Shown here one piece after another: positions 1 through 10,624 of a stretch of 64,000 bases of DNA. The DNA is from Isoetes taiwanensis (lineage: Eukaryota; Streptophyta; Lycopodiopsida; Isoetales; Isoetaceae). How positions within the stretch are numbered: position 1 is the first letter of the stretch; every line of letters starts with the position of its first letter. The notes below the pieces were generated by a model. It made no database searches and was not told the origin of the DNA. It saw nothing but the letters and a program-made list of their open reading frames with translations. The stretch spans positions 4,293,563 to 4,357,562 of the forward strand of contig JAJEKV010000014.1 in NCBI GenBank assembly GCA_021234155.1. The letters run 5' to 3'. Made by a program: the position numbers and the translations under genes.

Positions 1-898
1 CAAGTAAAGAACATACTCCCATGCTTAATTCTCAAGAAATGGTGGCCATCACTTGTTTCAAATTTTGCTCCGTAATGTACCACAAAGAAAGAGAATGCTT
101 CAAGAACTCCAAATCGGGATATCATGCCTCCAAGTTCCTTCATAGTTTGTTGTGCATGTTTGTGCACAAACCCGTGGGCGTGAGAAGGAAAAACCCATCG
201 ATCAAAAGCTTAAAGATTAACAAAGATACAAATGTCAAGAGCCTTCTATCCTACTCATTTTGGCACTCCAAGTTAAATCTAGAAATCTGAGAGCACGCTT
301 ATAACCCAAGGACCTCGAGAAATCTGTTTTGGGTAAGCAAACAGAACAAAACGCACTCATGAAGTCAGCTAAAATGGATATCAGTCTCACTGAAAAATGT
401 ACCCATCGGCAAATAAAATGGACATCAAGAAAAATATGAACCGAACCCGCCATACCATGCCAAATTCACCAAAGCAAATATAGCTGAGGACTCTCAGAGA
501 TAAGAAAACCTACTATCCCCGTCTCTCCACACTACTCCATGTCAAAACTAAGACTCCTACCTTCCCAGAACTATCTATCTATGATATCTCGAACCTAAAA
601 TCATACAAAGTTTTTTTTCCCGATTTTTGGAAATTCGGAAATATTTTCCGGCGGCCAAAACATTAAAAACCTTAGGAAAACCAACCAAGGCAAAAATCCA
701 AAAAGTTTTCGGAACCCCGGAAAAACCAAACTTAAACAATAGGATTAAAAAAGAAAAACATGTTCCATTTAGGTTTGGGTAGGTTGGGTTCCTCTTTTTT
801 TACAGGAATTAATTGGAGTCTTATTTTATACCGAGTATTCTAGTGTAAAATAACACAATGTTACATTTATTAATTATCTTATTAAAATAAGACATGTT
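1..898. other. Gene-free stretch
   Basis: AT-rich DNA with only short chance ORFs of at most 89 codons and no recognisable domain. No repeat shared with the rest of the window was noticed until about 899, where the dirigent-type upstream block begins. Confidence 0.5.
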
Positions 899-1740
899 TA
901 TTAAATGACGCTTCAAAGTCCTATTAGAAATGGACTAGGAATAGTAAGCATGGCACGACGTTGAAATGGACTAGGAATAGTAAGCATGGCACGACGTGGA
1001 GTAAAAGGCCGCACGAACTAACAAAGAGGAGAAGCATATTCCAAAAGCCCCACGAACTAACAAAGAGGAGACTTGGAGGAGCATGATCTAAATAAGTCCT
1101 TGAGACAGCCGATAAAATTGGGAAGTTACAAAAGAAATTAGCATGGACCCTGCGCAAAGATAGCTAACCGAGGATCAAGTTGTTGTGAATGTAAGAAAGG
1201 ACTCATTCAGACATGAAAGGGTGAAGTTAAAAGCAAAGCAAGGGTGTATTCTTATGTCATAGCGTTTTTTTAATGTAAAAAAAGGGAGCAAGGGTGTATA
1301 AAATTTTGTAAGTAAGTGGATTTGATGCTGATATATATTCTCAGCCCATTGTGGTGGTGGCTTAGTGTTGGAGTGGCCCCATCAAGGTTCAAAACCCACT
1401 GGTTACCATCGTGTGGGAGACATAGGGTGGTGCAGGTCCCACCCACCTTGCCTTCAAACAAAAAATATGTATAAATATATTCTTTATGTTTACTAGTAAG
1501 GCAAAATTTATTAGTTCCAAAAGAGTCAACTAACAAGAAAGGGCAAAGCGGTTGTGAATATATATATTCTTTACGTGTAGTAGTAAGGTGAAATTTATTA
1601 GTTCCAAACAAAAGAGTCAACTAATAAGGAAGGGCAAAGTGGTTGTGATGTGAGAAATGGCTTCCCAAGTGGACTAATCCAGTAAAGAAAGTGTGTATAA
1701 ATAGTGAAGCTCATGAATAAATGATTCAAGAGCAAAGATA
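899..1740 (+). promoter_or_regulatory. Duplicated dirigent upstream block, gene lost
   Basis: This block is paralogous to the upstream regions of the dirigent pseudogene (20400-21017) and the minus-strand dirigent gene (59266-59925). Shared landmarks occur in the same order: a segment on cattle-of-words such as AACAAAGAGGAG near 1019, the CCTTGAGACAGCCGATAAA segment near 1097, the ATATATATTCTC segment near 1331 and the GTGTATAAATAG box near 1693. A short internal duplication (TGGACTAGGAATAGTAAGCA) lies at about 929-989. At the other two loci the block runs straight into an ATG 34 nt after the TATA box; here the equivalent triplet at 1738-1740 reads ATA and similarity stops. It is therefore a dirigent promoter without its original gene. 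Whether it still acts on the gene at 2017 is unknown. Confidence 0.75.
1696..1703 (+). promoter_or_regulatory. TATA box of the orphan dirigent promoter
   Basis: TATAAATA, matching the TATA boxes at 20976-20983 and 59300-59307 (minus). It lies 34 nt before the lost start position at 1738, the same spacing as at the other two loci. Confidence 0.7.
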
Positions 1741-1966
1741 ATTAATATTCTACTTTTTGGCGGGTTTCACGGGAGGCCAAATAAACTAGCACCATAAAGT
1801 TGCAACTTGTAGATAGATGTGCCATGTTGCCATAGTCAATCTCGCACTCTAACTACTATTCATGTGGGGTATACATAACCTTTCAATACTCAATGGAAAG
1901 TTGTTACTTGTCATCTTCACACTCATTGACTAAGTTTATAATTGACTCATTCCCATGTCATTGGAT

Positions 1967-1974
1967 TATAAGTA
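1967..1974 (+). promoter_or_regulatory. Probable TATA box of the dirigent gene at 2017
   Basis: TATAAGTA, 42 nt before the ATG. It lies in sequence not shared with the other dirigent loci, so this gene seems to have its own proximal promoter. Confidence 0.5.
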
Positions 1975-2016
1975 GCACTATTCAGTTTTCAGGATGAGCA
2001 TACCGAGGAATCGAAG

Positions 2017-2541
2017 ATGGCTGCACGCATTATGATACCTCTTCTTTTGTTGTGTGCATCAACATATGCCTTGGCAAATTCAATGTCAAGATCATGTTGT
2101 CATGAGACAGGCAAGACCAAGATCATAAAATTCTATATCCATGATACAATCACAGGACCCAACCGCACGGTTTTGCTTGTCGCTGGATCACCAAATCTTT
2201 CATTCGGTTCAATGGTCGTAGTGGATGATCCCATAACTGAGGGCAAGTTGACGACATCTAAAGTTTTGGGCAGAATGCGAGGGTCCTTTAGCATTGTTTC
2301 TTTAGATGGATCCACCTTTCTTATTTCTATGTCCATAGTGTGGAATGGTGAGAAATACAATGGCACTATAAGTTTATTTGGATCGCGCAATGATGCTTCA
2401 TCTATTCGAGATCTTCCTATTGTTGGTGGGACAGGTGATTTTGTGCGAGCTTCTGGAGTTGCTTCTGCTACTCCTCTCTCTCCCATAGGTTCACCCATTA
2501 GCACTATCTATTATACACTTAATATCACTATGCCTTATTGA
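2017..2541 (+). CDS. Dirigent protein (intact, intronless)
   Basis: Encodes 174 aa, close to the usual 180-190 aa of the family. Dirigent proteins are secreted to the apoplast and guide stereoselective coupling of phenoxy radicals made by oxidases; they have no oxidase activity themselves. Residues 1-20 form a hydrophobic signal peptide. Family landmarks follow in order: FYIHDT at 39-44 with the usual HD pair, DDPIT at 70-74, GRMRG at 85-89, YNGT at 114-117 and IVGGTGDF at 135-142. The GRAQG-like block is altered to GRMRG, and the usual RGYA after VGGTGDF is replaced by RASGVA. N-glycosylation sequons occur at NRT 49-51, NGT 115-117 and NIT 169-171. The ATG is the first one in frame ahead of a good signal peptide, 42 nt after a TATA-like box. 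The protein is clearly diverged from the minus-strand paralogue at 58720. Substrate and coupling stereochemistry cannot be read from sequence. Confidence 0.92.
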   Translation: MAARIMIPLLLLCASTYALANSMSRSCCHETGKTKIIKFYIHDTITGPNRTVLLVAGSPNLSFGSMVVVDDPITEGKLTTSKVLGRMRGSFSIVSLDGSTFLISMSIVWNGEKYNGTISLFGSRNDASSIRDLPIVGGTGDFVRASGVASATPLSPIGSPISTIYYTLNITMPY

Positions 2542-3864
2542 CTTGTGTAAATGTCGTCTTGATTGTATACATATATAATACATTATTACTACATGATTCC
2601 ACTAGATAAAGTTCCTGCCTATCCACTTCAGCCATGTACATGGTAGGGGTAGGACCGATATGAATGTGTTGCGAATTGTCCCATAAGCTATGGCTTTCAG
2701 TGTACATTAAAATACCATATATCTATTCTAAATATCTATTGTCCTTTTATCGATTCATATTGTAGCTATGAATATTCTTTCACCGACATCAAGAAAGCTA
2801 TGAATATTCTTTCATCAACAAGTAACCTCCAATACAATGTTAGAAACATCATGTATTGCTTCATTTAGAGAAAAAACATTAAATCTCATGGGCACACCTT
2901 GGATTTTTAGGTCAGGCCGCATTTCTAAGGTATCAATCAACAATTTGAGTCATATTCTATAGCTTCCCTTTGTTTTGGGATTTATCACTGCACTTATATT
3001 TTGTGCTATGTATGATCCCGTCATATATATTGTAGGACCTTTCCCATCTAACGACAATTCGTTGTATAGGCCCTCCGTTTAATTTGCATTGGGATGGCCA
3101 GACAAACGAGCAGAGAACACGGAGGTGGCATTTCGGTCTGTCATTCACAGGCTCTTGCGTCAGCAGAAGCAAATATAACAACGTAATACAATAATAAGAC
3201 TACCTCGATGGGTAGTAATAATCCATCCCATCACAATACATCGAATACATCAACACATGAAATACATCAAATAGTAGCTTCTACCCGAGCTCAAACTCAA
3301 GGGGGAGTCGACTGATGGCTGGGGATCTCCAGATTGATCAGATCGAATTATGGTAATGACTTGGGCTGGCAATAAACAATTGCTAGGGTCTATCTCTCCC
3401 TCTGTGCATCCTTTGCAGATTTGCTAAATCCAGCTCTATGGTGACTATAATCTATCGGAGATGTAATCTCGTGGTATCACCCAATTTAACTACTCCCAAT
3501 TGCATCTTCCCGGTCCGATGAGGTAGGAGAATTTGCATCTTCCATCCCGAAGTGCAGTGGCTCCATGGATGGCGTGATGATTGTGGCAGCACATGTCCTT
3601 ACCAATCTGAACTTTCTAAAACAAGAGCCAAGCTAGCACCTGCAACTCTTAAGAGTTAGGGCGACACCCTGATCCACGAAGTGTCAGACCCATACCTGGT
3701 TCACAGAAAGTGACCAGCTTATAGGCTATAAGCCTATCTCACTAAAACGGTCCTCCCCATGACCTCTATAGCCTGGTGGGTTCTATGTACAGACCGCATA
3801 ATAATGGGAACTAATGGGTCTAAACTAGGAGCATCCTCTAAATAATGGCTACTAGGTCTTTAGT
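2542..3864. other. Gene-free stretch with a small tandem duplication
   Basis: No coding region is recognised. AGCTATGAATATTCTTTCA occurs at 2764-2782 and again at 2796-2814 (period 32). A purine-rich AAGGGGGAG near 3299 resembles an LTR-retrotransposon polypurine tract, but no LTR pair was found. Confidence 0.5.
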
Positions 3865-3873
3865 CCCTTCCCA

Positions 3874-3998
3874 AGGAACGCAATAAAGTTACCCTGGTCA
3901 TGCTGATATGGCGCAATCCCAACGGTGGGTGATTCCATCCCGTAGAATAACCCACGGTGATGATCGTGACCCATAACCAGGGTAACTTTATTGCGTCG
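3874..3998. mobile_element. Foldback MITE, Mutator-like, with 9-bp target duplication
   Basis: The ends are near-perfect inverted repeats of about 22 bp: CGCAATAAAGTTACCCTGGT at 3879-3898 and its reverse complement at 3977-3996. Inner arms around AACCCACGGTGAT extend the hairpin. The element is flanked by exact direct repeats CCCTTCCCA at 3865-3873 and 3999-4007. A 9-bp duplication with long terminal inverted repeats is the hallmark of Mutator-like elements; at 125 bp this is non-autonomous. The exact duplications suggest a fairly recent insertion. Confidence 0.82.
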
Positions 3999-4007
3999 CC
4001 CTTCCCA

Positions 4008-4741
4008 ATATACAAGAGGTGCAAACATGAGATCAATCAACATCGTATATCATCTTTCTTATTAAAAAGAGAGGGTGTTGGGTTGCGTGCGCATGCTGCG
4101 TTCCATCTTCCCCTGCGGGATTTTTTTTGCCGTCTGCTCTGCTCTGCGACTGCTTCTACTCAGGCGGCAAATTTGAAATCGAGGGCTCAGCTCCGCGGGT
4201 CTTGCTCCAAGGCTTCGGCGGTGCCTTCCTTCTCACTGTCTTCTTTCTATCGGATTCACAGATACTAAAGGATACCGAGAGCCGCACATTTAAAATAAAA
4301 TTCTTATGCATGCTGAACCCTTATGTTCAGCCAGTTCTTATGCATGCCGGATCAAAGCGAAGCCACTTACTTTGTATGGAAAGACATTTTACTTATTCAG
4401 GTTCTCTGCATACAATTGCTCCTCAGATTCTATGAATTCAGAAAACGCGCTTCCGATTTCATCCGGTTTTCAAGGCGCATCAGATTCATTTTGCAGTTTC
4501 ATGGACTATTTCATTGATCCATTATGCGTACTCCAAAATCTTTGAAAGCAGTGCTATTTCCAGGCTTTTCTCTTCATTTTTGAAAAAAAAAAGAATTATC
4601 ATCTTTCTCTCAGAGTTTTAGACATGGCTGCAACCGGAGTATGAGAGTTTTCGGCATAGCTGCAACCTGAGTAAGAGGCTTTTGTTGTTTCCATGACATT
4701 TGAGGTGACTTGTGTAAAGCCAAACTCAATTTGCTGGATTT
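4008..4741. other. Gene-free stretch, locally GC- and CT-rich
   Basis: The part at 4080-4260 is richer in C, T and G than its surroundings and could be an untranslated leader, but it encodes nothing recognisable. Short imperfect repeats of TTCTTATGCATGC occur near 4302 and 4335. Confidence 0.3.
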
Positions 4742-4968
4742 TTGGATTATTCTTATATGAAGAAGATCATAAGAGGCTGTAAATCTTCCAGCGAAACAGA
4801 AAATAGATTTGTCATGAGTAGCCTTAGTCGTTATCATTCTGCGCCAAACACGTTATTTGATAATTTTTTGGATCCGCAGCAGCACAAAGAACTTGATCGG
4901 GCTTCAGAAATAATCAATCTTTTGTTTTCTGATGATTTTGCACCACCGGAAGCCTCAATTCTAACAAG
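4742..4968 (+). CDS. Possible isolated exon, plant bHLH N-terminal-like
   Basis: An ATG-initiated open stretch of 75 codons ends at a plausible splice donor (ACAAG then GTAGAG at 4969). It encodes LSRYHSAPNTL about residue 31, resembling the RYRSAPSS-type motif near the N-terminus of one subgroup of plant bHLH proteins, followed by an acidic region ending FSDDFAPPEAS. No basic helix-loop-helix domain was found downstream. The reading frame closes with a stop one codon past the donor if unspliced, and joining directly to the candidate exon at 5340 also gives a stop. It may be a gene fragment or chance. Confidence 0.25.
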
Positions 4969-5175
4969 GTAGAGAGTAGAAGCAAGCCACGAATATCAAG
5001 GAATGATTCCGCGTCTTGCAAGTGTGGACAAGCATCAAATTTTAGTTGTTCAAGAAGAAACTTTTAGTCGGGGCTTAGACTTTTATCCGGAGTTTTTGTC
5101 AGAGCCTATTTGATCATGGGGGTGTGTATACTCACCAAATAGAAACTGTACATACCCTCATCCTCATTGCCCTTT

Positions 5176-5241
5176 TGAGTGTTTAAACTGGTTATAATTA
5201 TAAGATTTTGAGTGTTTAAACTGTTTATAATTATAAGATAG
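5176..5241. repeat. 33-bp tandem duplication
   Basis: Two adjacent copies, 5176-5208 and 5209-5241, of a unit beginning TGAGTGTTTAAACTG differ at very few positions. Confidence 0.8.
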
Positions 5242-5339
5242 GATATTGGACTTGATTTCTCAGCTTATTTTGATTTGATTGCATGAATGACACGGTCATG
5301 TTCTACATGTAAGTTGATCCTTATTATTTTAATCTGCAG

Positions 5340-5493
5340 GTAGTAGATGTTGTTTTCCTCATTCTCCGTTTCAAATTCATCCTTTTGATAGAAACAAAAG
5401 CGGTTCTTGATGAACTATCAAGAAAAGAGCAATTTATAGGGAAAGAGCAATTAGAAGTTCGGATTCTTGCTTGCTCATGTTCCATCACAAAAG
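5340..5493 (+). CDS. Possible exon, unrecognised
   Basis: A stretch open in one frame lies between a good acceptor (AATCTGCAG ending 5339) and a good donor (AAAAG then GTATGT at 5494). The predicted peptide contains KAVLDELSRKEQFIGKEQLE, a charged helix-like segment, but belongs to no family I recognise. Splice signals of this quality occur by chance in AT-rich DNA. Confidence 0.2.
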
Positions 5494-5974
5494 GTATGTT
5501 TGAGGTAAATAGTTTATCTTCTTTATGCTATTTCTTATCGTGCTTTGTTTCCATATCTTCTACAGTCTATGGAAGAGATGTTCTAAACTGTGATTTCACA
5601 ATTTTCTTGACTACAACTACAACTGCAAGATCTTTGATGTCTATGCTTATGCTGTTGGATATACCTAAGAATCTACAATTTTTTTATCATATCTACCATT
5701 GTGAGAATAGAGCACTTCTATTATTTCTGCAATGAAATTTTTTAGTGTGCAGCCAAAGCACATTCTTGCCTTTTGCGCTGATGTGCATTTGACTTTAACT
5801 GTATCTAAAATTCTATAGGGCTTTTCAGTTCTGTTGTATGCCACGTTAGCATATGCATTGTTACTAGCGCATAAAGAAGACTGGAGAAGAATAAATGCAG
5901 AAAGAATATGTAAGTATCTCCATGTTTTATAGGGCATGCGCTCTAACGATCATTATTTACACACATGCTGCTAT

Positions 5975-6220
5975 AGAAAGTTGTCATTGTCATTATACTG
6001 AGAAAGCTGTCATTGTCATTATCCTGAAATGTATGGTTTCTTACTTGAATTTTGTTTAGGAAAAGCAAAACATTTATAAATGATGGCCTGGCTTAAGTGC
6101 AGCATTTGGTCATCAAGCATGTTTGAAGCTATAAACCTGAGATCCTGACTGACATTAAGGTGGCATGCATATCTTAGAAACTATCAAGAAGCAATGCAGT
6201 CATCAAGCATGTTTGAAGCT
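5975..6220. repeat. Two local tandem duplications
   Basis: A 26-bp unit is repeated exactly in tandem with two differences (5975-6000, 6001-6026). Separately, CATCAAGCATGTTTGAAGCT occurs at 6111-6130 and 6201-6220, a 90-bp period duplication. Confidence 0.75.
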
Positions 6221-6300
6221 ACCAAGGTGATATGCATTTCTTACAAGCTGGCAGTAATTAAGCTTCTCAATTATAGGCTGTTTAAATACATCTACATCGA

Positions 6301-6567
6301 TTATGAAGCTATGGTCCCCAAATCTATGCTCATCCTATAAATGGAAACATTGCCAAATGTTGCTGCTATAGACACTCTTGGAGGTGTAGGCTCTCCACAG
6401 CATATTGATGTTGTTATGTAGAGCCACTTGCATGGGTTTCTGAGGCAGATTGTTGAAGGGTGATTTACAAATCGCTCTCCCCATGTGCAAAATAGCATCT
6501 GTCACCAAATCTGCATCCTTCAGGCATGCCAAATTGATTGCAGAGCTTTTTGTTGTAACCATTCACT
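6301..6567 (-). pseudogene. CCCH zinc-finger (KH-type) protein fragment
   Basis: On the minus strand, 6566-6468 reads 33 codons containing a perfect C-x8-C-x5-C-x3-H zinc finger (LCNQFGMPEGC, then RFGDRCYFAHGE). This spacing and wording match the finger preceding the KH domain in plant CCCH-KH RNA-binding proteins. The exon starts after an acceptor-like TTACAG (6572-6567). After HGESDL the frame meets TAA at 6465-6467, where the family normally continues. In another frame (about 6390-6301) the segment IAATFGNVSIYRMSIDLGTI resembles the run-in to the KH domain. The family would bind RNA through fingers and KH domain. The frameshift and the absence of the other fingers and the rest of KH suggest a pseudogene or an isolated exon. 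Confidence 0.55.
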
Positions 6568-7547
6568 GTAAGAGTAGGATCTTCAGTAACTCCTTTAGTA
6601 TGAGTGGTAGGAATAGTTTTAACTGTAGGAGGAGGCAATTTAAAAGCAAGTTCATGTGTTGCAGGTTAGTGTCTTCTGGAACAGTCTATTGTTTGAAGTA
6701 CATCCATTCATATGGCTTTAAGGATACCTGGATGTTCCAGAAAAATGACTATTTTTGTTCTGATTTGGGTCTTTCGTATATTAATCTAACAGTGATGGTT
6801 CCAGGCATGCATTTGGCTACTTTGGAGCTCCTTTTGAAATGCTTGATCAAAAATCTCTGCTTGCACAATAAGAAGGCCGCAGATGATTCAATTACAAATG
6901 TTTTTCCATTATGTTATTTCTGTAATAAGCAGACCAAGTATGACTACAGACACTTATTTCAAGAGATGAAGTATTGTGTTCTTTTTATTTTTGATGTACA
7001 ATAGATTGGTTTTTGCTTGACAGCTTAGAGTCGAACAAGATGCTGAAGATTGAACAGATTTCAAGAGGGTCCAATACTTTTTGCCCCCACTTATAAGTAC
7101 AAAGTTAGCTCAAACCAGTACCTTGGAGAAACCTGAAAAGTAGTGAGAAACAGCATTCTTCGCCTTGGTAAGTATCAACAACAGACTCTGTTATATGCCT
7201 GGTCCAATGTGACAGAATAATTATTCTTGGATCCTCTTACAGGTGTGACAGAATTCTATGTGTGGATCATCAGAATTAAGACTATTAGATTGTTGCCCTG
7301 TGCTACTGAAATTGAGGTCATTAGCGATCACAAACTGAAAAATGTCTTGGGTGATGCTAAAGCTGGAGGGGGAGCTAGCACAGATCCAAGCTGAAAGTAA
7401 TTTAGAGATACCAGAGGTAAGAAGTATTGTTTTTTTAATACCACTTGAAGGAAGTCATGTAGGATGAAAAATATGGTTTTAGGTCTAACTACTATCAAGT
7501 TTATTCTCTCAGATTGCATCTGAAACAACAACTGTTTCAAATTGCAG
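6568..7547. other. Gene-free stretch
   Basis: A plus-strand open frame of about 184 codons runs to 7004 but starts antisense to the zinc-finger exon and shows no domain. No other structure was seen. Confidence 0.35.
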
Positions 7548-7753
7548 ATCGATAAAGTTTTCGTACCATGAGCTTCCTTACGGGGTAAAAGTTTGCAAAA
7601 TGCTTAGAGACACATCTTTCAGCTTTTCGCAACCAATATATTCAGTTAGAAGATTAGTAATCAAAGAATTGAGAAAATTGAGAGACCGGACAAATATTTT
7701 GCTTGAAATAAAGACGAGCAGGAAAGACAAGGAGGAGAAACAAAGAAACAATG
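7548..7753 (+). CDS. Possible exon, unrecognised, basic C-terminus
   Basis: This stretch is open in one frame from an acceptor (AATTGCAG ending 7547) to a donor (AACAATG then GTGGGT at 7754). The peptide contains SYHELPYGVKVCKMLRDTSF and ends in a basic helix rich in R, K and E. No family is recognised. Confidence 0.2.
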
Positions 7754-9512
7754 GTGGGTTTTGTTTGTATTCTTATTTCTGGCGTTGATTTGTGTCATTT
7801 TAAATATTGTACCAAAATGTGTTGAAATTTCTTGAAGGCGTCCATTCAGAAGAGCAAAGATGCCGATTGAAAGCAAAGATGTTGCAGAAAACAAGGATCA
7901 ATTTCTTTTGATATTTAAATTACACCATTATCTTGCTCCCCATTTTAGTGCAAGTAATGGTTTCTAAGTAATGTTAAAATTTGGCACAATTGTAGCTATT
8001 CTCTTATAAATAAAATGAAGTATTGAACAGTTTGTAGTATCGATCTTATTAGTCTCCTGAAGCAAACAAATAAAGTGACAAACATATACTTATTTGGCAT
8101 CAAATAGTCATAAATAATTATAAGATACTTGACATCTAATCCTTCCCAAATTGAAAGAACACGTTATGACCATGATTGGATATAACGTAGTGTGGTTGAG
8201 CAGCATGAAGCATAGAATTCTTTGTAAAATTAGATGTTTTCTGTACTGGCCATGTTGTAGCCATTGGAATTGGCATGTACATGATATTATAGAGAAAATT
8301 ATTTATTACACGCACTATAGTATGTCACATTTGATATCATTTTTAGTCACACAAATGCATCACATTGTGAGATCATTTTACCTCAATTGACCACATGTTT
8401 ACTGATATTCGACATCTTCTACAACATTTTTTGGACTATAATCATATTGCACCACTTTGATCCCATTGTGTATATCATGATTTGGTTAGTTTTTCACTTC
8501 CATTGTCCCCCATAAACAAAACAAAGGGAAAAAAAAATTGATAGTTTAGAACACCCAATATCTTGCAATGATGATTTTGTTATAGGTGCAATGTGCTTTC
8601 ACACACAACCATCTTGCATATTCGCTCAAATGATTACATATACAAAACATACGCAACACCATCCAAATCTTCCACTCCCCATTCCATACACACATACTAT
8701 TACACATGCTCAACATCTATTTATTCCCATTTTATCCCATCCCAATCCCGCTCCATTCCTTCCATCAACTATTGCATCTACCCCTTTCATGGTCCGCGAA
8801 TAATACTCGGCATCGCCGGGCACACGTTGCTAGTCTTAATTTAAAAATAATAAGAACAACAACTAATCCTAATCACATGCATCTAACTTACAGTTAGGGT
8901 TCATTGATTAGGTTCATAATTGGAACTATGGATTCTAGAATGACTCTACTAGGAGTACGACATGCTAATCATCTAGAATGCCAACTTCAAGATGAACTAG
9001 CTAAGAATCTACTCAAAATACCTGCTTCTACAGAACTGCCTCCTGCTCCGGGGGCCTCCATCACCTGCAGGCCTCCTGGACTGCTGCTGCAAGCTATGCA
9101 ATGGAAGACAATCCTCAAATTGGAGTTGTGAGCGTGAACGGGGATCGAAAGCTGGTGGAGCCAAAAGTGGCCTAGATTTAGTCTTTGGCCTTTTAGGTAT
9201 TAGGGTTCACATGAAAGGGCTCCAATAGGGTGCGTCCATGTTGGGGGTCACCTATAGGGTGAAGCCATGTGGAAATGGGTCCCCTCCTAAGACTAGCTAA
9301 ATTATATAAATAACTTGGCCATGCCCCCACACTTGGTGCGTATAAGTCTACTTATGTAGATTTGTATGATGGCGTGGCCTAGGATATACATATTTATATC
9401 ATATATCATGGGAGAACATCACGTTCTTTCCCCCGTAGCATAATGTTGTCCTCAGCATTACATAAGGTGGAATGAACCTGCATCAATAATACTTAAATTA
9501 ACACGTAGAGTC
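7754..9512. other. Gene-free stretch
   Basis: AT-rich DNA; a C- and A-rich patch at 8590-8800 gives overlapping short ORFs in several frames, as expected from composition. Nothing recognisable. Confidence 0.4.
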
Positions 9513-9600
9513 TATTATAGAATAGAATAGAATAGAATAGAATAGATTTTTTATCGTCCACGAAGAAAATAAATTCTGATATTTAATTATATCGATAAAT
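9513..9600 (-). mobile_element. LINE 3' terminus with (CTATT)n tail
   Basis: Read on the minus strand, the sequence ends with TCGTGGACGATAAAAAA followed by about seven CTATT units (9547-9513). The same terminal block followed by a simple repeat occurs at six other places in the window, which defines a LINE family 3' end. Similarity is lost only a few bases before the terminal block. Confidence 0.7.
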
Positions 9601-10624
9601 GTGAAGGGCATATTCACATATTTATACAAAATATATCGCCTTAACAAGTTTTATCTGTTTGTTGTAGTTGTTTATGGGAGATGATGTTATTTTGGTTTAA
9701 AAAAATATATATATAAGAGCAAAATTTCAAACATAAACAACCACAACAACAAATATTGAAATTTTTCATGACTAATATCCAACCTTAGAAAGTCAAAAGG
9801 CCGGAAAATGACGGATCGGCCATGGCTGCTTAAAGGGAACAGCTTTTGGAAGCTGTGCTTGCTTCTACTATAGCTTGCACTGAATTGGTATTGCTAACTC
9901 CCACACTTGTTCCCACTATACAAGTCAAGAAATAAAATAAAGAAAAAAAGAACAAGGGGAAAAGAGCGAACCGGATAGAGCGGGAAGAAAACCCCAGTTG
10001 GTCGCCTTTCTGCGCAAAGTCATTCTAAAGACAGTTCTTTGCCCTATATACAAGCTTTTAGATGTTTCTCCTGCTCCTTGTGTAGTTCCCTTTGATCCGG
10101 CCGTTGTATCTGCCGCTGCATCTGGCTAGGATAGATGTGCCCTGTATCGATGTGCCAATTTGGCCTTGAAAATTCATAAGATATAATAAATTAGATCAAA
10201 GAATTCTAAACTCCCCATCCTGTGATCTTCCCTTTGCCTCGCTGCAACGTTTCTCTTCCAGACCTCTCCCTTTTCGAAGAACCCTTCGATTTTTCTGTCT
10301 CTGGGAGATCCTTTCCCACTATATCTGCCCTAGCCTTTTGTCAGTCTTCTTCCTACTATGGCGATAGTTTGGCAAAACGAAACCCACTCATAAAAAAAAC
10401 TTTTTTTTTTTATTAAAATCTTTTCTTTTTTCAAGTAAAACTCTGTAAAAAGCACTACGTTATAACATACTTACGAGTCACAAATTTTAAGACAAAATCT
10501 AACTCCTATTCATTGATGTGCTCCCATTCATTTGTTGCCATCTCTTCTATTGACTTGTAAGTAGCACATCATGCTAGTTTAATTATTAATAAATTGTATC
10601 CACTCCCTTTATATTTAATTTTAC
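9601..10624. other. Gene-free stretch
   Basis: AT-rich, with a poly(A)/poly(T) junction at about 10390-10412. No coding or repeat signal recognised. Confidence 0.4.

Noticed and set aside
2133-2504. 123-codon ORF antisense to the dirigent gene
   Set aside because: Opposite-strand shadow of a well supported coding sequence.
3290-3320. Copia-like polypurine tract (AAGGGGGAG) suggesting an LTR start near 3310
   Set aside because: No second LTR, primer-binding site or pol sequence found nearby; too little to call.
6450-7004. 184-codon plus-strand ORF
   Set aside because: Begins at a non-ATG codon antisense to the CCCH exon, shows no domain and has intron-like composition.
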